Source: Burkholderia sp. MS389 (GTDB lineage: Bacteria > Pseudomonadota > Gammaproteobacteria > Burkholderiales > Burkholderiaceae). Taken from it: a stretch of DNA of 64,000 nt. The notes beneath the pieces were generated by a model. That model was given only the letters and a program-made list of their open reading frames with translations, did not search any database and had not been told where the DNA came from. Position numbers and translations under genes: made by a program. How positions within the stretch are numbered: position 1 is the stretch's first letter; each line of letters starts with the position of its first letter. The DNA is taken from the NCBI RefSeq assembly GCF_016899425.1, contig NZ_CP045995.1, forward strand, positions 1,736,001 to 1,800,000, read 5' to 3'. Shown here in pieces: positions 51,807 to 60,036 of this stretch.

Positions 51807-53009
51807 ATGATCATCAAACCGCGCGTGCGTGGCTTCATTTGCGTGACGACTCATCCGGTCGGCTGCGAAGCCAACGTCAAGGAACAGATCGATTACGTGA
51901 CTTCGCACGGCCCGATCGCCAACGGCCCGAAAAAGGTGCTCGTGATCGGCGCGTCGACCGGCTACGGCCTCGCCGCCCGGATCTCGGCCGCATTCGGCTC
52001 GGGCGCGGACACGCTCGGCGTGTTCTTCGAGCGCGCCGGCAGCGAAACGAAGCCCGGCACGGCCGGCTGGTACAACAGCGCCGCGTTCGAGAAATTCGCC
52101 GCCGAAAAGGGGCTGTATGCGCGCAGCATCAACGGCGACGCATTCTCCGACAAGGTCAAGCAGGTCACGATCGACACCATCAAGCAGGATCTCGGCAAGG
52201 TCGACCTGGTCGTCTACAGCCTCGCCGCGCCGCGCCGCACGCACCCGAAGACGGGCGAAACCATCAGCTCGACGCTCAAGCCGGTCGGCAAGGCCGTCAC
52301 GTTCCGCGGGCTCGACACCGACAAGGAAGTGATCCGCGAAGTGTCGCTCGAGCCGGCGACGCAGGAAGAGATCGACGGCACCGTCGCGGTGATGGGCGGC
52401 GAGGACTGGCAGATGTGGATCGACGCGCTGGCCGACGCCGGCGTGCTGGCCGACGGCGCGAAGACCACCGCGTTCACGTACCTCGGCGAGCAGATCACGC
52501 ACGACATCTACTGGAACGGCTCGATCGGCGAAGCGAAGAAGGATCTCGACAAGAAGGTGCTGTCGATCCGCGACAAGCTGGCCGCGCACGGCGGCGATGC
52601 GCGCGTGTCGGTGCTGAAGGCCGTCGTCACGCAGGCCAGCTCGGCGATCCCGATGATGCCGCTGTACCTGTCGCTGCTGTTCAAGGTGATGAAGGAAACG
52701 GGCACGCACGAAGGCTGCATCGAGCAGGTGTACGGGCTCCTGAAGGACAGCCTGTACGGCGCGACGCCGCACGTCGACGCAGAAGGCCGCCTGCGCGCGG
52801 ACTACAAGGAGCTCGATCCGCAGGTGCAGGCGAAGGTCGTCGCGATGTGGGACAAGGTGACGAACGAGAACCTGTACGAGATGACCGACTTCGCGGGCTA
52901 CAAGACCGAGTTCCTGCGCCTGTTCGGCTTCGAGATCGCCGGCGTCGACTATGACGCGGACGTGAACCCGGACGTGAAGATCCCGGGCATCATCGACACG
53001 ACGGTCTGA
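51807..53009 (+). CDS. fabV: trans-2-enoyl-ACP/CoA reductase FabV
   Basis: 400 residues, full length. Enoyl reductase of fatty-acid synthesis using NADH; known members of this family are insensitive to triclosan. NADH loop IGASTGYGLAARISAAFG, and the characteristic Y235-x8-K244 catalytic pair (YWNGSIGEAK), plus CVTTHPVGCEANV near the N terminus. The ATG follows AGAGGTTCTCCC. It is divergent from the GbsR-like gene and convergent with an SDR gene, with a hairpin between. No other fab genes are near. Confidence 0.96.
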   Translation: MIIKPRVRGFICVTTHPVGCEANVKEQIDYVTSHGPIANGPKKVLVIGASTGYGLAARISAAFGSGADTLGVFFERAGSETKPGTAGWYNSAAFEKFAAEKGLYARSINGDAFSDKVKQVTIDTIKQDLGKVDLVVYSLAAPRRTHPKTGETISSTLKPVGKAVTFRGLDTDKEVIREVSLEPATQEEIDGTVAVMGGEDWQMWIDALADAGVLADGAKTTAFTYLGEQITHDIYWNGSIGEAKKDLDKKVLSIRDKLAAHGGDARVSVLKAVVTQASSAIPMMPLYLSLLFKVMKETGTHEGCIEQVYGLLKDSLYGATPHVDAEGRLRADYKELDPQVQAKVVAMWDKVTNENLYEMTDFAGYKTEFLRLFGFEIAGVDYDADVNPDVKIPGIIDTTV

Positions 53010-53018
53010 CGGGTCGAT

Positions 53019-53047
53019 CCGCCGCCGCGCGCACGGCGCGGCGGCGG
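53019..53047. terminator. GC-rich stem-loop between convergent fabV and SDR genes
   Basis: CCGCCGCCGCGC and its exact complement with a five-base loop form a 12-base stem immediately after fabV. No thymine run; a bidirectional barrier or message stabiliser is likely. Confidence 0.5.
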
Positions 53048-53066
53048 GTTCGCCCTGCCGGCGGCG

Positions 53067-53771
53067 TCAACGCGGCGCCGGTTCGTCCAGATAGACGCCC
53101 GACGACAGCGTGGCCTTCACCTGCCGCGTGAACTCGTCGGTCGACACTTCCTCCGCCCCTGCCTCGATGGCGTCGTACGCCTGGCGCACGACGTCGGCCG
53201 GCGTCGCTTTCGGCACGTCGAGGCCGGCCGTCAGGTCGGTATCGATGAAGCCGGCATGCAGCCCGATCACCCGCGTGCGCTGCTCGCGCAGCGAATGGCG
53301 CAGCCCGTTGGTCAGCGCCCATGCGGCCGATTTCGATACGCCGTAGGCCGACAGGATCGGCCGGTTCGTCCAGCTCGCGACCGACAGGATGTTCAGGATC
53401 GCGCCGCCGCCGTGGGCCGCGAGCGTTCCCGCGAATGCGCGCGACATCGCCAGCATCCCGAACACGTTGGTCTCCAGGTGTGCGCGCAATGCATCGACCG
53501 CGCCGTCGTCGGTCAGGCTGCCGAGCCGCGCGATGCCGGCGTTGTTGATCAGCAGCGTGACGTCCCGCGCCGCCTCGGCGGCCGCCGCGACCGCCGCCGG
53601 ATCGGTCACGTCGAGCTTCACGGGCACGACGCCCGGCAGCGTCACGCTGGCCGGATCGCGTGCGCCCGCGTAGACCTTGCGCGCACCCCGCTCGAGCGCC
53701 TGCTTCGCGAACTCGAGGCCAAGCCCGCGGTTCGCGCCCGTGATGAAAACGACTGCACCTTCGATCTTCAT
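53067..53771 (-). CDS. short-chain dehydrogenase/reductase
   Basis: 234-residue SDR. TGANRGLG at residues 11-18, NNAG near 77, catalytic Y143-x-x-x-K147 after an upstream serine in ILNILSVASW. Cytosolic NAD(P)-dependent oxidoreductase of unknown substrate. The ATG at 53771 follows GGAAGGGTC. It is divergent from a TetR gene over 342 bases, and the palindrome at 54054 suggests control by that regulator. Confidence 0.92.
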   Translation of the reverse strand: MKIEGAVVFITGANRGLGLEFAKQALERGARKVYAGARDPASVTLPGVVPVKLDVTDPAAVAAAAEAARDVTLLINNAGIARLGSLTDDGAVDALRAHLETNVFGMLAMSRAFAGTLAAHGGGAILNILSVASWTNRPILSAYGVSKSAAWALTNGLRHSLREQRTRVIGLHAGFIDTDLTAGLDVPKATPADVVRQAYDAIEAGAEEVSTDEFTRQVKATLSSGVYLDEPAPR

Positions 53772-54113
53772 GACCCTTCCTTTCGGAGATTGAATCCCGT
53801 GCGCGCCGGTTCGCCACACGCCCGGAATCCGGTGAAAAACCACGCTGCCATCGCGTACCGAACCGTTGCACCGCCGGTGCCGCCAGCCGGGCCGTCCCGC
53901 CGCCCGCGCCTCGCCGCACCCTGGACGCCGACCGACTTCGATCCATGCTGCGCCGGGTTGCTTCGCTTCGTCCGCGAAGTCGGCTACACTTGAATCTCAA
54001 TGTCGATCACCATCGTCTTTGCGCAGCATGGTGCCAGTGCGAGGTCGGCACGTCAATGGTGATCACCATTGTGTTTTTCAATCGACGCAATTGCGGGAAA
54101 GAGGGAGGGATCG
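53772..54113. other. 342-base divergent region with an 18-base palindrome
   Basis: No gene. CAATGGTGATCACCATTG (54054-54071) is a perfect 18-base palindrome 43 bases before the TetR start. A related half, GATCACCAT, recurs near 54005-54013. The divergent SDR promoter must also lie in this stretch but is not obvious. Confidence 0.5.
54054..54071. promoter_or_regulatory. perfect 18-base palindrome, candidate TetR operator
   Basis: CAATGGTGATCACCATTG is its own complement throughout. Its place just upstream of the TetR gene at 54114 makes autorepression likely. Confidence 0.65.
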
Positions 54114-54692
54114 ATGGGCGTCTCGAGACAACAGGCCGCGGAAAACCGCAACGCGATCGTCGCGGCCGCCGAGCGGCTGTTTCGCGTGCGCGGCGTCGAG
54201 GCCGTCGGGCTGACGGAACTGATGAAGGAAGCCGGCTTCACGCAGGGCGGCTTCTACAACCATTTCAAATCGAAAAATGCGCTGGTCGCCGCGGTGATGG
54301 AGAAAGCCATGCAGGACCGCGCGGATTCGCCGAGTGCCGGCAGCGTCGCGAAGCAAGTGACAGCCTACCTGTCGACCGCGCATCGCGACAACGTCGAAGG
54401 CGGCTGCCCGCTGTCGGGGTTCGCGGGCGATGCGCCGCGGCTGACCGACGCGGCGCGCGCCTGCTACACGCGCGGCGTCGCCGGCTATCTCGACCGGCTG
54501 GAGCGGACGTTGGCCGCCGAAGGCTCGGCAGACGCGCGCCGCGACGCGCTCGCCGTCTTCAGCCAGATGATCGGCGCGCTCGTGCTGTCGCGCGCGATTG
54601 CCGGCACCGATCCGGCGCTGGCCGACGAGATTCTCGACGCGGGGCGGCGCACGCTCGTGGGGCAGCCGGACGATCCGACCGTGCCGGCGTAG
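54114..54692 (+). CDS. TetR family transcriptional regulator
   Basis: 192 residues. HTH about 24-50 (VEAVGLTELMKEAGFTQGGF, then YNHFKSKNALVAAV), the wording of TetR repressors of the AcrR/NemR-like branch, with a C-terminal domain that has a cysteine after the third helix (VEGGCPLSGF), a place where NemR-like repressors sense electrophiles. The ATG at 54114 follows GGGAGGGA. Likely controls itself and the divergent SDR gene. Confidence 0.9.
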   Translation: MGVSRQQAAENRNAIVAAAERLFRVRGVEAVGLTELMKEAGFTQGGFYNHFKSKNALVAAVMEKAMQDRADSPSAGSVAKQVTAYLSTAHRDNVEGGCPLSGFAGDAPRLTDAARACYTRGVAGYLDRLERTLAAEGSADARRDALAVFSQMIGALVLSRAIAGTDPALADEILDAGRRTLVGQPDDPTVPA

Positions 54693-54740
54693 CGGCATGG
54701 CGGGGCCGGTCGCGCGCGATCGTCATTGCCGTCATTCCCG

Positions 54741-55319
54741 CTATTCCACCACCCGCGCGGCGTCCCACAGCGGCTGCGCGCCGCGCGCCGCATTCCACGC
54801 GGCGAACTGCGTGCGCCAGGATTCGAACGGTTGCGCGAGCGGATGACGCGGATCGTCGCTGAGCGCATACGCCATTCCTTCGATCAGCCAGCGCGGCTTC
54901 GTCACGACCGCGACGTTGCCGAGCACTTCCGCCTGCCGGTGATGGATCAGCTCGTGCGCGAGAAAGTAGGTCTGCCAGCCGCGCGGTGCGATCGCCACGC
55001 CGAAATCGCCGAGCGCCAGCGCTGCGCGCGAGCCGAGGCCGAACGCATCGGCGCACGCGCGCGTCGAGCAGAACACGACGCGCGGCGAAGCCCGGAACGC
55101 GCCGACGGCCGCGGCCGCGCGCGCGTAGCCGTCGCGATAGAGCTGCCGTGCGTCGTCGAGCTTCGCGGCATCGTCCGTGCAGATGTCGGCGCTCGGGCAC
55201 GACACGCCGGGAATCAGCGCGGGCGCGACGACGCGCAGCGGCTTGACGAGCGCATACGCGGCAATCGGCAGCGCGACCAGCAGGCCCGTGAGGGCGAAAG
55301 CGACATAGGAGCGTTTCAT
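54741..55319 (-). CDS. exported HExxH putative metalloprotease
   Basis: 192 residues. N-terminal hydrophobic segment (about 7-27; ALTGLLVALPIAAYALV), signal peptide or anchor. Cysteines at VSCPSADICTDD and VVFCSTRAC would form disulfides in the periplasm. The zinc motif H-E-L-I-H-H occurs in FLAHELIHHRQAEVLG, with a downstream glutamate in RWLIEGMAYAL, a gluzincin-like arrangement. Not assigned to a family I can name with confidence. Enzymatic activity is inferred from the motif. Confidence 0.68.
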   Translation of the reverse strand: MKRSYVAFALTGLLVALPIAAYALVKPLRVVAPALIPGVSCPSADICTDDAAKLDDARQLYRDGYARAAAAVGAFRASPRVVFCSTRACADAFGLGSRAALALGDFGVAIAPRGWQTYFLAHELIHHRQAEVLGNVAVVTKPRWLIEGMAYALSDDPRHPLAQPFESWRTQFAAWNAARGAQPLWDAARVVE

Positions 55320-55344
55320 CGAGGCAGCGGTTTGACGGATGCCG

Positions 55345-55875
55345 TTACGCGAGCTGCTTGTGGAAATACGTCGTCGCGCACAGCGCGCCGTCGGGCATCA
55401 GCGCGTAGTTCGGCACGATGCCGACGCGCTGCCAGCCGGCCCGTTCGTACAGCCGTTCGGCGTCGCCGCCCGTCACCGTGTCGAGCACGAGCACGGTCTT
55501 GCCGGCGTCGCGCGCGGCCGCTTCGGCCGCGGCCATCAGGCGCGCGGCGAGGCCCTGCCGGCGCGCGTGCCGCGACACGAGCATCTTCGCGATGTCCGCG
55601 CGGTGCGGCTGGTTCTCGGGCTGCGCGGTCACGACCTGCACGGTGCCGACGATCCGCCCGGCCCCGTCCTCGGCGACGAGCAGGATGCGCTCGTCGTTCG
55701 CGACGCCTTCGGCCACGCGCGTCCAGAACGCGACGGCGGTCGCCCGCTCGATCGGCAGCATGAAGCTGACGGATGCGCCGCCTTCGACGCAATCGATCAG
55801 CACGTCGGCCAGCGCATCGACACAGGCCATCGCTTCGCTCGCGCCGACGCGACGGACGGTAACAGGTTCGGTCAT
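55345..55875 (-). CDS. GNAT family N-acetyltransferase
   Basis: 176 residues. The acetyl-CoA binding loop is ADIAKMLVSRHARRQGLAAR (the R/Q-x-x-G-L/A pattern), followed by VLVLDTVTGGDAERLYERAG and GWQRVGIVPNYAL. Acceptor unknown. ATG at 55875 (MTEPVTVRRVGASEAM) fits; the frame is open further upstream without GNAT sequence. It is downstream of the divergent ArsR gene, on the opposite strand. Confidence 0.9.
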   Translation of the reverse strand: MTEPVTVRRVGASEAMACVDALADVLIDCVEGGASVSFMLPIERATAVAFWTRVAEGVANDERILLVAEDGAGRIVGTVQVVTAQPENQPHRADIAKMLVSRHARRQGLAARLMAAAEAAARDAGKTVLVLDTVTGGDAERLYERAGWQRVGIVPNYALMPDGALCATTYFHKQLA

Positions 55876-56094
55876 GCCATCTCCGGTAATCAGGTAGTCA
55901 GGTGGGCCGCACGCGCGGGTTCGGCATGGGGCGGGATCGGAACGAACGCCGGCCGGGTGTCGAGGCGCGCACCACGGCGGCCCGCGACAGACGCCCGGCA
56001 ACGCCGTGCCCGGTCGGCGCGCGTTACCGCCCCATCATCGTACGCGACGAAAATTGTCGTTGCACCGGCGTCGACATCGCCTACACTTAGCCGA

Positions 56095-56460
56095 ATGGAT
56101 AACCTTCCCCTCCACATCAGCGACGTGTTCCATGCGCTCGCCGATCCGACGCGCTGCGCGATCGTCAGCGCGCTCGGCCATGGCGAGCGGACCGTCTCCG
56201 CGCTGGCCGCGCCGTTCGACATGGCGCTGCCGTCGTTCATGAAGCATGTCGCCGTGCTCGAGCGCAGCGGCCTCGTGGAGACCCGGAAAACCGGCCGCTC
56301 GCGCACCTGCGCGCTGGTCGGCAGCCGGCTGACCGAGGCCGAGGCATGGCTCGCCGCGCAGCGCGCGCAGTGGGAAGCGCGATCCGATCGTCTCGTCGAA
56401 TTCGTCGAACGCCGTCATCAGGAGGAGCAAGATGTCAGCCAGCCACGTCGACCCCGCTGA
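56095..56460 (+). CDS. ArsR family transcriptional regulator
   Basis: 121 residues, winged HTH (VFHALADPTRCAIVSALGHG, SALAAPFDMALPSFMKHVAV). No vicinal cysteine pair, so it is not a typical metal sensor; ArsR proteins of this subtype regulate neighbouring AHSA1 genes. It overlaps the next gene by 29 bases in another frame (56432), indicating translational coupling. Confidence 0.9.
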   Translation: MDNLPLHISDVFHALADPTRCAIVSALGHGERTVSALAAPFDMALPSFMKHVAVLERSGLVETRKTGRSRTCALVGSRLTEAEAWLAAQRAQWEARSDRLVEFVERRHQEEQDVSQPRRPR

Positions 56461-56917
56461 AGCCCACGATCTCGTCATCACGCGCACGCTGCGCGCACCA
56501 CGCCACGCGCTGTGGCGCGCCTGGACCGACCCGGAACTGCTGAAGGAATGGTGGTGCCCGAAACCATGGACCACCGAGGTGCGCGCATTCGACCTGCGGC
56601 CGGGCGGCGCTTTCCATACGTTCATGCGCGGCCCCGACGGCGGCACGAGCGACAACCCCGGCTGCTTCCTCGACATCGTGCCGGAATCGCACATCGCGTT
56701 CACGTCGATGCTCGCGGGCGGCTGGCGGCCGCAGACGCCGTGGCTGGGCTTCACGGCGATCGTCACGATGGCCGACGACGACGCGGGCAGCCGCTACGAG
56801 GCGCGCGTGATGCATCCCGACGCCGCGACGCGCGAGCGCCACGAAGCGCTCGGCTTTTTCGAGGGCTGGAACACCTGCATCACGCAGCTCGACGCGTTCG
56901 CCGCCACCCTGCGCTGA
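56432..56917 (+). CDS. SRPBCC/AHSA1 family protein
   Basis: 161 residues of the START-like SRPBCC fold (LVITRTLRAPRHALWRAWTD, then ELLKEWWCPKPWTTEV), binding a hydrophobic ligand. It overlaps the ArsR gene by 29 bases, which is the common ArsR-AHSA1 pairing. Function in the cell is unknown. Confidence 0.9.
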   Translation: MSASHVDPAEAHDLVITRTLRAPRHALWRAWTDPELLKEWWCPKPWTTEVRAFDLRPGGAFHTFMRGPDGGTSDNPGCFLDIVPESHIAFTSMLAGGWRPQTPWLGFTAIVTMADDDAGSRYEARVMHPDAATRERHEALGFFEGWNTCITQLDAFAATLR

Positions 56918-57036
56918 ACGCCGCTGCGCGTGCGGTCATTGCATGCCGCCGCGCCCGCGCCTAGGATTCCTGAAGGAAGCATGACGACACGTCGGGCGCC
57001 GGCGTGCACCGTCTCGCACGCTTCGCGGGAGGCGAC

Positions 57037-57513
57037 ATGTTGCACACGCACACGCACTCGACCCGGGTCAGCCGGCACCTGAACGCGCCGCGCGGGCGGG
57101 TCTACCGCGCGCTGCTCGACCCGCACGCGGTCGAGCAATGGAAAGTGCCCGACGGCATGACGTGCCGCGTGCATGCGTACGACACGCGCGAAGGCGGCGC
57201 GCTGCGCGTGTCGCTGAGCTACGACGCGCCGTCGGGCGGCGCCGGCAAGACGACCGCGCACACCGACACCTATCACGGCCGCTTCGTCACGCTCGTGCCC
57301 GACGAGCGGATCGTCGAGATCGATGTATTCGAAACCGACGACCCGATGCTGCGCGGCGCGATGACGATCACGATCACGCTGTCCGACGAGGCGGGCGGCA
57401 CGCGCGTGGACGCGGTGCACGACGGCGTCCCGCCCGGCGTGCCGGCCGCCGACAACGAGACCGGCTGGCAGATGGCGCTGGCGCGGCTCGCGGCGCTGGT
57501 GGAAGCCGGTTGA
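57037..57513 (+). CDS. second SRPBCC/AHSA1 family protein
   Basis: 158 residues, STRVSRHLNAPRGRVYRALL, then LDPHAVEQWKVPDGMTCRVH, ending in the last helix DNETGWQMALARLAALVEAG. It follows the first AHSA1 gene by 119 bases. ATG 57037 has GGGAGG upstream. Possibly a paralogue with another ligand. Confidence 0.88.
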   Translation: MLHTHTHSTRVSRHLNAPRGRVYRALLDPHAVEQWKVPDGMTCRVHAYDTREGGALRVSLSYDAPSGGAGKTTAHTDTYHGRFVTLVPDERIVEIDVFETDDPMLRGAMTITITLSDEAGGTRVDAVHDGVPPGVPAADNETGWQMALARLAALVEAG

Positions 57514-57528
57514 CGCCGCGTATGCGCG

Positions 57529-58644
57529 TCAGCCGAGCCGGTACGCGCGCGTGACCGTGCCGCGAAACAGCGCGTCGCGCTCGTCCGCGCCGGCCTGCGC
57601 GGTCAGGCGCTTGAACGCGTTCCAGCCGTTCACGAACGAATACGAGCCCTTGTCGACCGGGAAATTGCCCTCGAACATGCAGCGCCCGGGACCGAACGCG
57701 TCGATGCAGGTCATCATCCACGGCTTCCACGCGTCGGCGAGCTGCGTCGACGACGGCGGCTTCGCGCCTTTCTCGAAATCGAACCCGTTGATGCGCATCC
57801 CGAGGCCGCCGACCTTCACGTACACGTTCGGCAATTGCGCGAGCGTGCGCATCGACGCCGACCAGCGCGCGAACACCTCCGGTCGCTTGTCCGCATAGCT
57901 GCCGATCCGCACGACGCCGCCGCAATGATTGACGATGATCCGCGTGTCGGGGTTCGCTTTCGCGAGTTCGAACAATTCGGGCAACTGCGGGAAGAACAGC
58001 CACGCGTCGTACGACAGCCCGAGCGGCGCGAGCTGCGCGACGCCGGCCCGGTACGCGGGATCGAGCAGCAGCCCGCGCGGCACCGCCGACAGCGGATTGG
58101 CGAGCGTCGGATCGGCATCCCACGTGCTCAGGTGCCGCACGCCGCGAAACCGTCCGCGCCCGGCTTCGACATGCGCTTCCAGCACGTCGCGCACGCGTTC
58201 GCCAAGCCGCAGGTCCGCGTGACCGACGATGCCCTTCGCGACGGCCACCGGGCCGTGCTGAAGCGGCTCGGTCACGCCGGCGACATAGGCCGTCTCGCCC
58301 ACCGGCTTCAGTTCGGCCGGGCCCGAATCGCGATAACGCGTCTGCGCCTGCATGTAGACGGACGCCTGGATGTCGTGACCCGAGCGCGCGTCCTGCAGAT
58401 AGTCGTCGAGCAGGTAGATCCAGCCCGGCCGTTCATAGAAGTGATGATGCGCATCGATGATCGGCAGGTCGGGCTCGAGCGCGGGTTCGAGCGCCGACGC
58501 GAGCCAGTCGGGACGAACCGCGAGGTAGTTGCTTTGCGTCATGCGTGAAGCTCCATCATGGGCCGCCGTGTCGGCAAACGCAGGCAGCGCGAACGATGCG
58601 GCGGCCGCGCCGATCAACCGGCGCCGCGTGATCGAAAAAGTCAT
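57529..58644 (-). CDS. Tat-exported amidohydrolase
   Basis: 371 residues. N terminus has SITRRRLIGAAAASFALPAF, a good twin-arginine signal, cleaved near residue 26. The rest is an amidohydrolase-2 type TIM barrel: metal motif IIDAHHHFYERPGW, VNHCGGVVRIGSYADKRPEV and CMFEGNFPVDK near the end. Related enzymes hydrolyse lactones or pyrone carboxylates. It lies one base after the MFS gene stop and is downstream in the IclR-controlled cluster. A periplasmic location implies that the first step of the pathway happens outside the cytoplasm. Confidence 0.88.
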   Translation of the reverse strand: MTFSITRRRLIGAAAASFALPAFADTAAHDGASRMTQSNYLAVRPDWLASALEPALEPDLPIIDAHHHFYERPGWIYLLDDYLQDARSGHDIQASVYMQAQTRYRDSGPAELKPVGETAYVAGVTEPLQHGPVAVAKGIVGHADLRLGERVRDVLEAHVEAGRGRFRGVRHLSTWDADPTLANPLSAVPRGLLLDPAYRAGVAQLAPLGLSYDAWLFFPQLPELFELAKANPDTRIIVNHCGGVVRIGSYADKRPEVFARWSASMRTLAQLPNVYVKVGGLGMRINGFDFEKGAKPPSSTQLADAWKPWMMTCIDAFGPGRCMFEGNFPVDKGSYSFVNGWNAFKRLTAQAGADERDALFRGTVTRAYRLG

Positions 58645-58645
58645 G

Positions 58646-59953
58646 TCATTCGCTCCGGTCGAATGCATACAGCGACAGCGTGAGCAGCGTCGTGATCGCC
58701 AGCACGATCGCGAGGCCGAGCATCCCGGCCGTGAAGGTGCCGAAGCTGTCCTTCAGGTAGCCGACGAGGTAGGGGCCCGCGAAGCCGCCGAGCGCGCCGA
58801 TCGAATTGATCAGCGCCAGCCCGCCGGCCGCGGCCTGGCCGGACAGGAAGCGCGACGGCAGCGTGTAGAAGATCGTGCGGCCGGCAATCGTGCCGATCAG
58901 CGCGAGCGTGATGCCGACGAGCGCCGGCCCGAGCGTCAGGAAATGCGTCGACACGCCGAGCGCCACCGCGCCGATGAACAAGCCGATCGCCAGGTTCGCG
59001 ATCGGGCCGCCGCGACGGTCCACCCGCTTCGCCCACCACAGCAGCGCGATCGTGGCGAAGAAGTAAGGCACCGCGGACAGCCAGCCGGTCTGCATCGTCG
59101 ACATCCCGTGCGCCTTCAGCATTTGCGGCAACCAGATGCCGATCCCGTACGAACCCATCGTGAAGCCGAACGAGATCAGCGCGAGCACGTACACGCGCAC
59201 GTCGCGCAGCGCGACGCCGAAGCGCTTCTTGCGGCCGGCCGCCGCGCCGTCGCGCTCGAACGCGCGCTGCAGCGCGGCACGTTCGTCGTCCGACAGCCAC
59301 GCGGCATTCGCCGGCGAATCGGACAGCAGCTTCAGCACAAGGAAACCAAGTGCGCACGCGGGCAGCCCTTCGACGATGAACATCCACTTCCAGCCGGCGA
59401 GCCCGAGCGTGCCGTCGAGCTGCAGCAGCCACGTCGACAGCGGGCCGCCGATCAGCGACGACAGCGGCGTCGACACGGTGAACCACGCGAGCACGCGCGT
59501 GCGGTAGCTCGCCGGAAACCACACGGCGAGGAAGAAGATCACGCCGGGAAAGAATCCAGCCTCGCCGATGCCGAGCAGCAGCCGGATTGCGTAGAAACTC
59601 GTCGGCCCGGTCGCGAGCGCGGTCGCGGCCGCCATCAGCCCCCACGTGATCATGATGCGGGCGAGCCAGCGGCGTGCGCCGAAGCGGTACAGCGCGAGAT
59701 TGCTCGGCACTTCGAACACGCAGTAGCCGGCAAACATGATCCCCGCGCCCCAGCCGAACTGCGTCGCCGTCAGCCCGAGATCGCGGTTCATCGTGAGCGC
59801 GGCGAACCCGACGCTCGTGCGATCCAGATAGTTAAAGAAGTACGCGAGCGCGAGCAGCGGGATGAAGCGCCACGCGGCCTTGCGCACCGCGCGTTGCTCG
59901 ATCGACGCGTCGGTGTCGCGATCGGCGGCCAGCGCCGGGGAAGCGGATGTCAT
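58646..59953 (-). CDS. MFS transporter, anion:cation symporter family
   Basis: 435 residues, 12 helices. The wording IPLLALAYFFNYLDRTSVGF, LGLTATQFGWGAGIMFAGYC, FEVPSNLALYRFGARRWLAR is that of the ACS branch (phthalate, tartrate, glucarate, 4-hydroxyphenylacetate permeases). An importer of an organic acid, probably the substrate of the same cluster. It is 83 bases downstream of the CoA transferase gene and adjoins the amidohydrolase gene. Confidence 0.92.
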   Translation of the reverse strand: MTSASPALAADRDTDASIEQRAVRKAAWRFIPLLALAYFFNYLDRTSVGFAALTMNRDLGLTATQFGWGAGIMFAGYCVFEVPSNLALYRFGARRWLARIMITWGLMAAATALATGPTSFYAIRLLLGIGEAGFFPGVIFFLAVWFPASYRTRVLAWFTVSTPLSSLIGGPLSTWLLQLDGTLGLAGWKWMFIVEGLPACALGFLVLKLLSDSPANAAWLSDDERAALQRAFERDGAAAGRKKRFGVALRDVRVYVLALISFGFTMGSYGIGIWLPQMLKAHGMSTMQTGWLSAVPYFFATIALLWWAKRVDRRGGPIANLAIGLFIGAVALGVSTHFLTLGPALVGITLALIGTIAGRTIFYTLPSRFLSGQAAAGGLALINSIGALGGFAGPYLVGYLKDSFGTFTAGMLGLAIVLAITTLLTLSLYAFDRSE

Positions 59954-60036
59954 GGTTGTCTCCGTGGATGCGGCGATCCTCTGCCGCGCGGCGCGCGGCC
60001 GGGACGCCTTTGTTCGTTCGATGAATCGCGGCTGCG

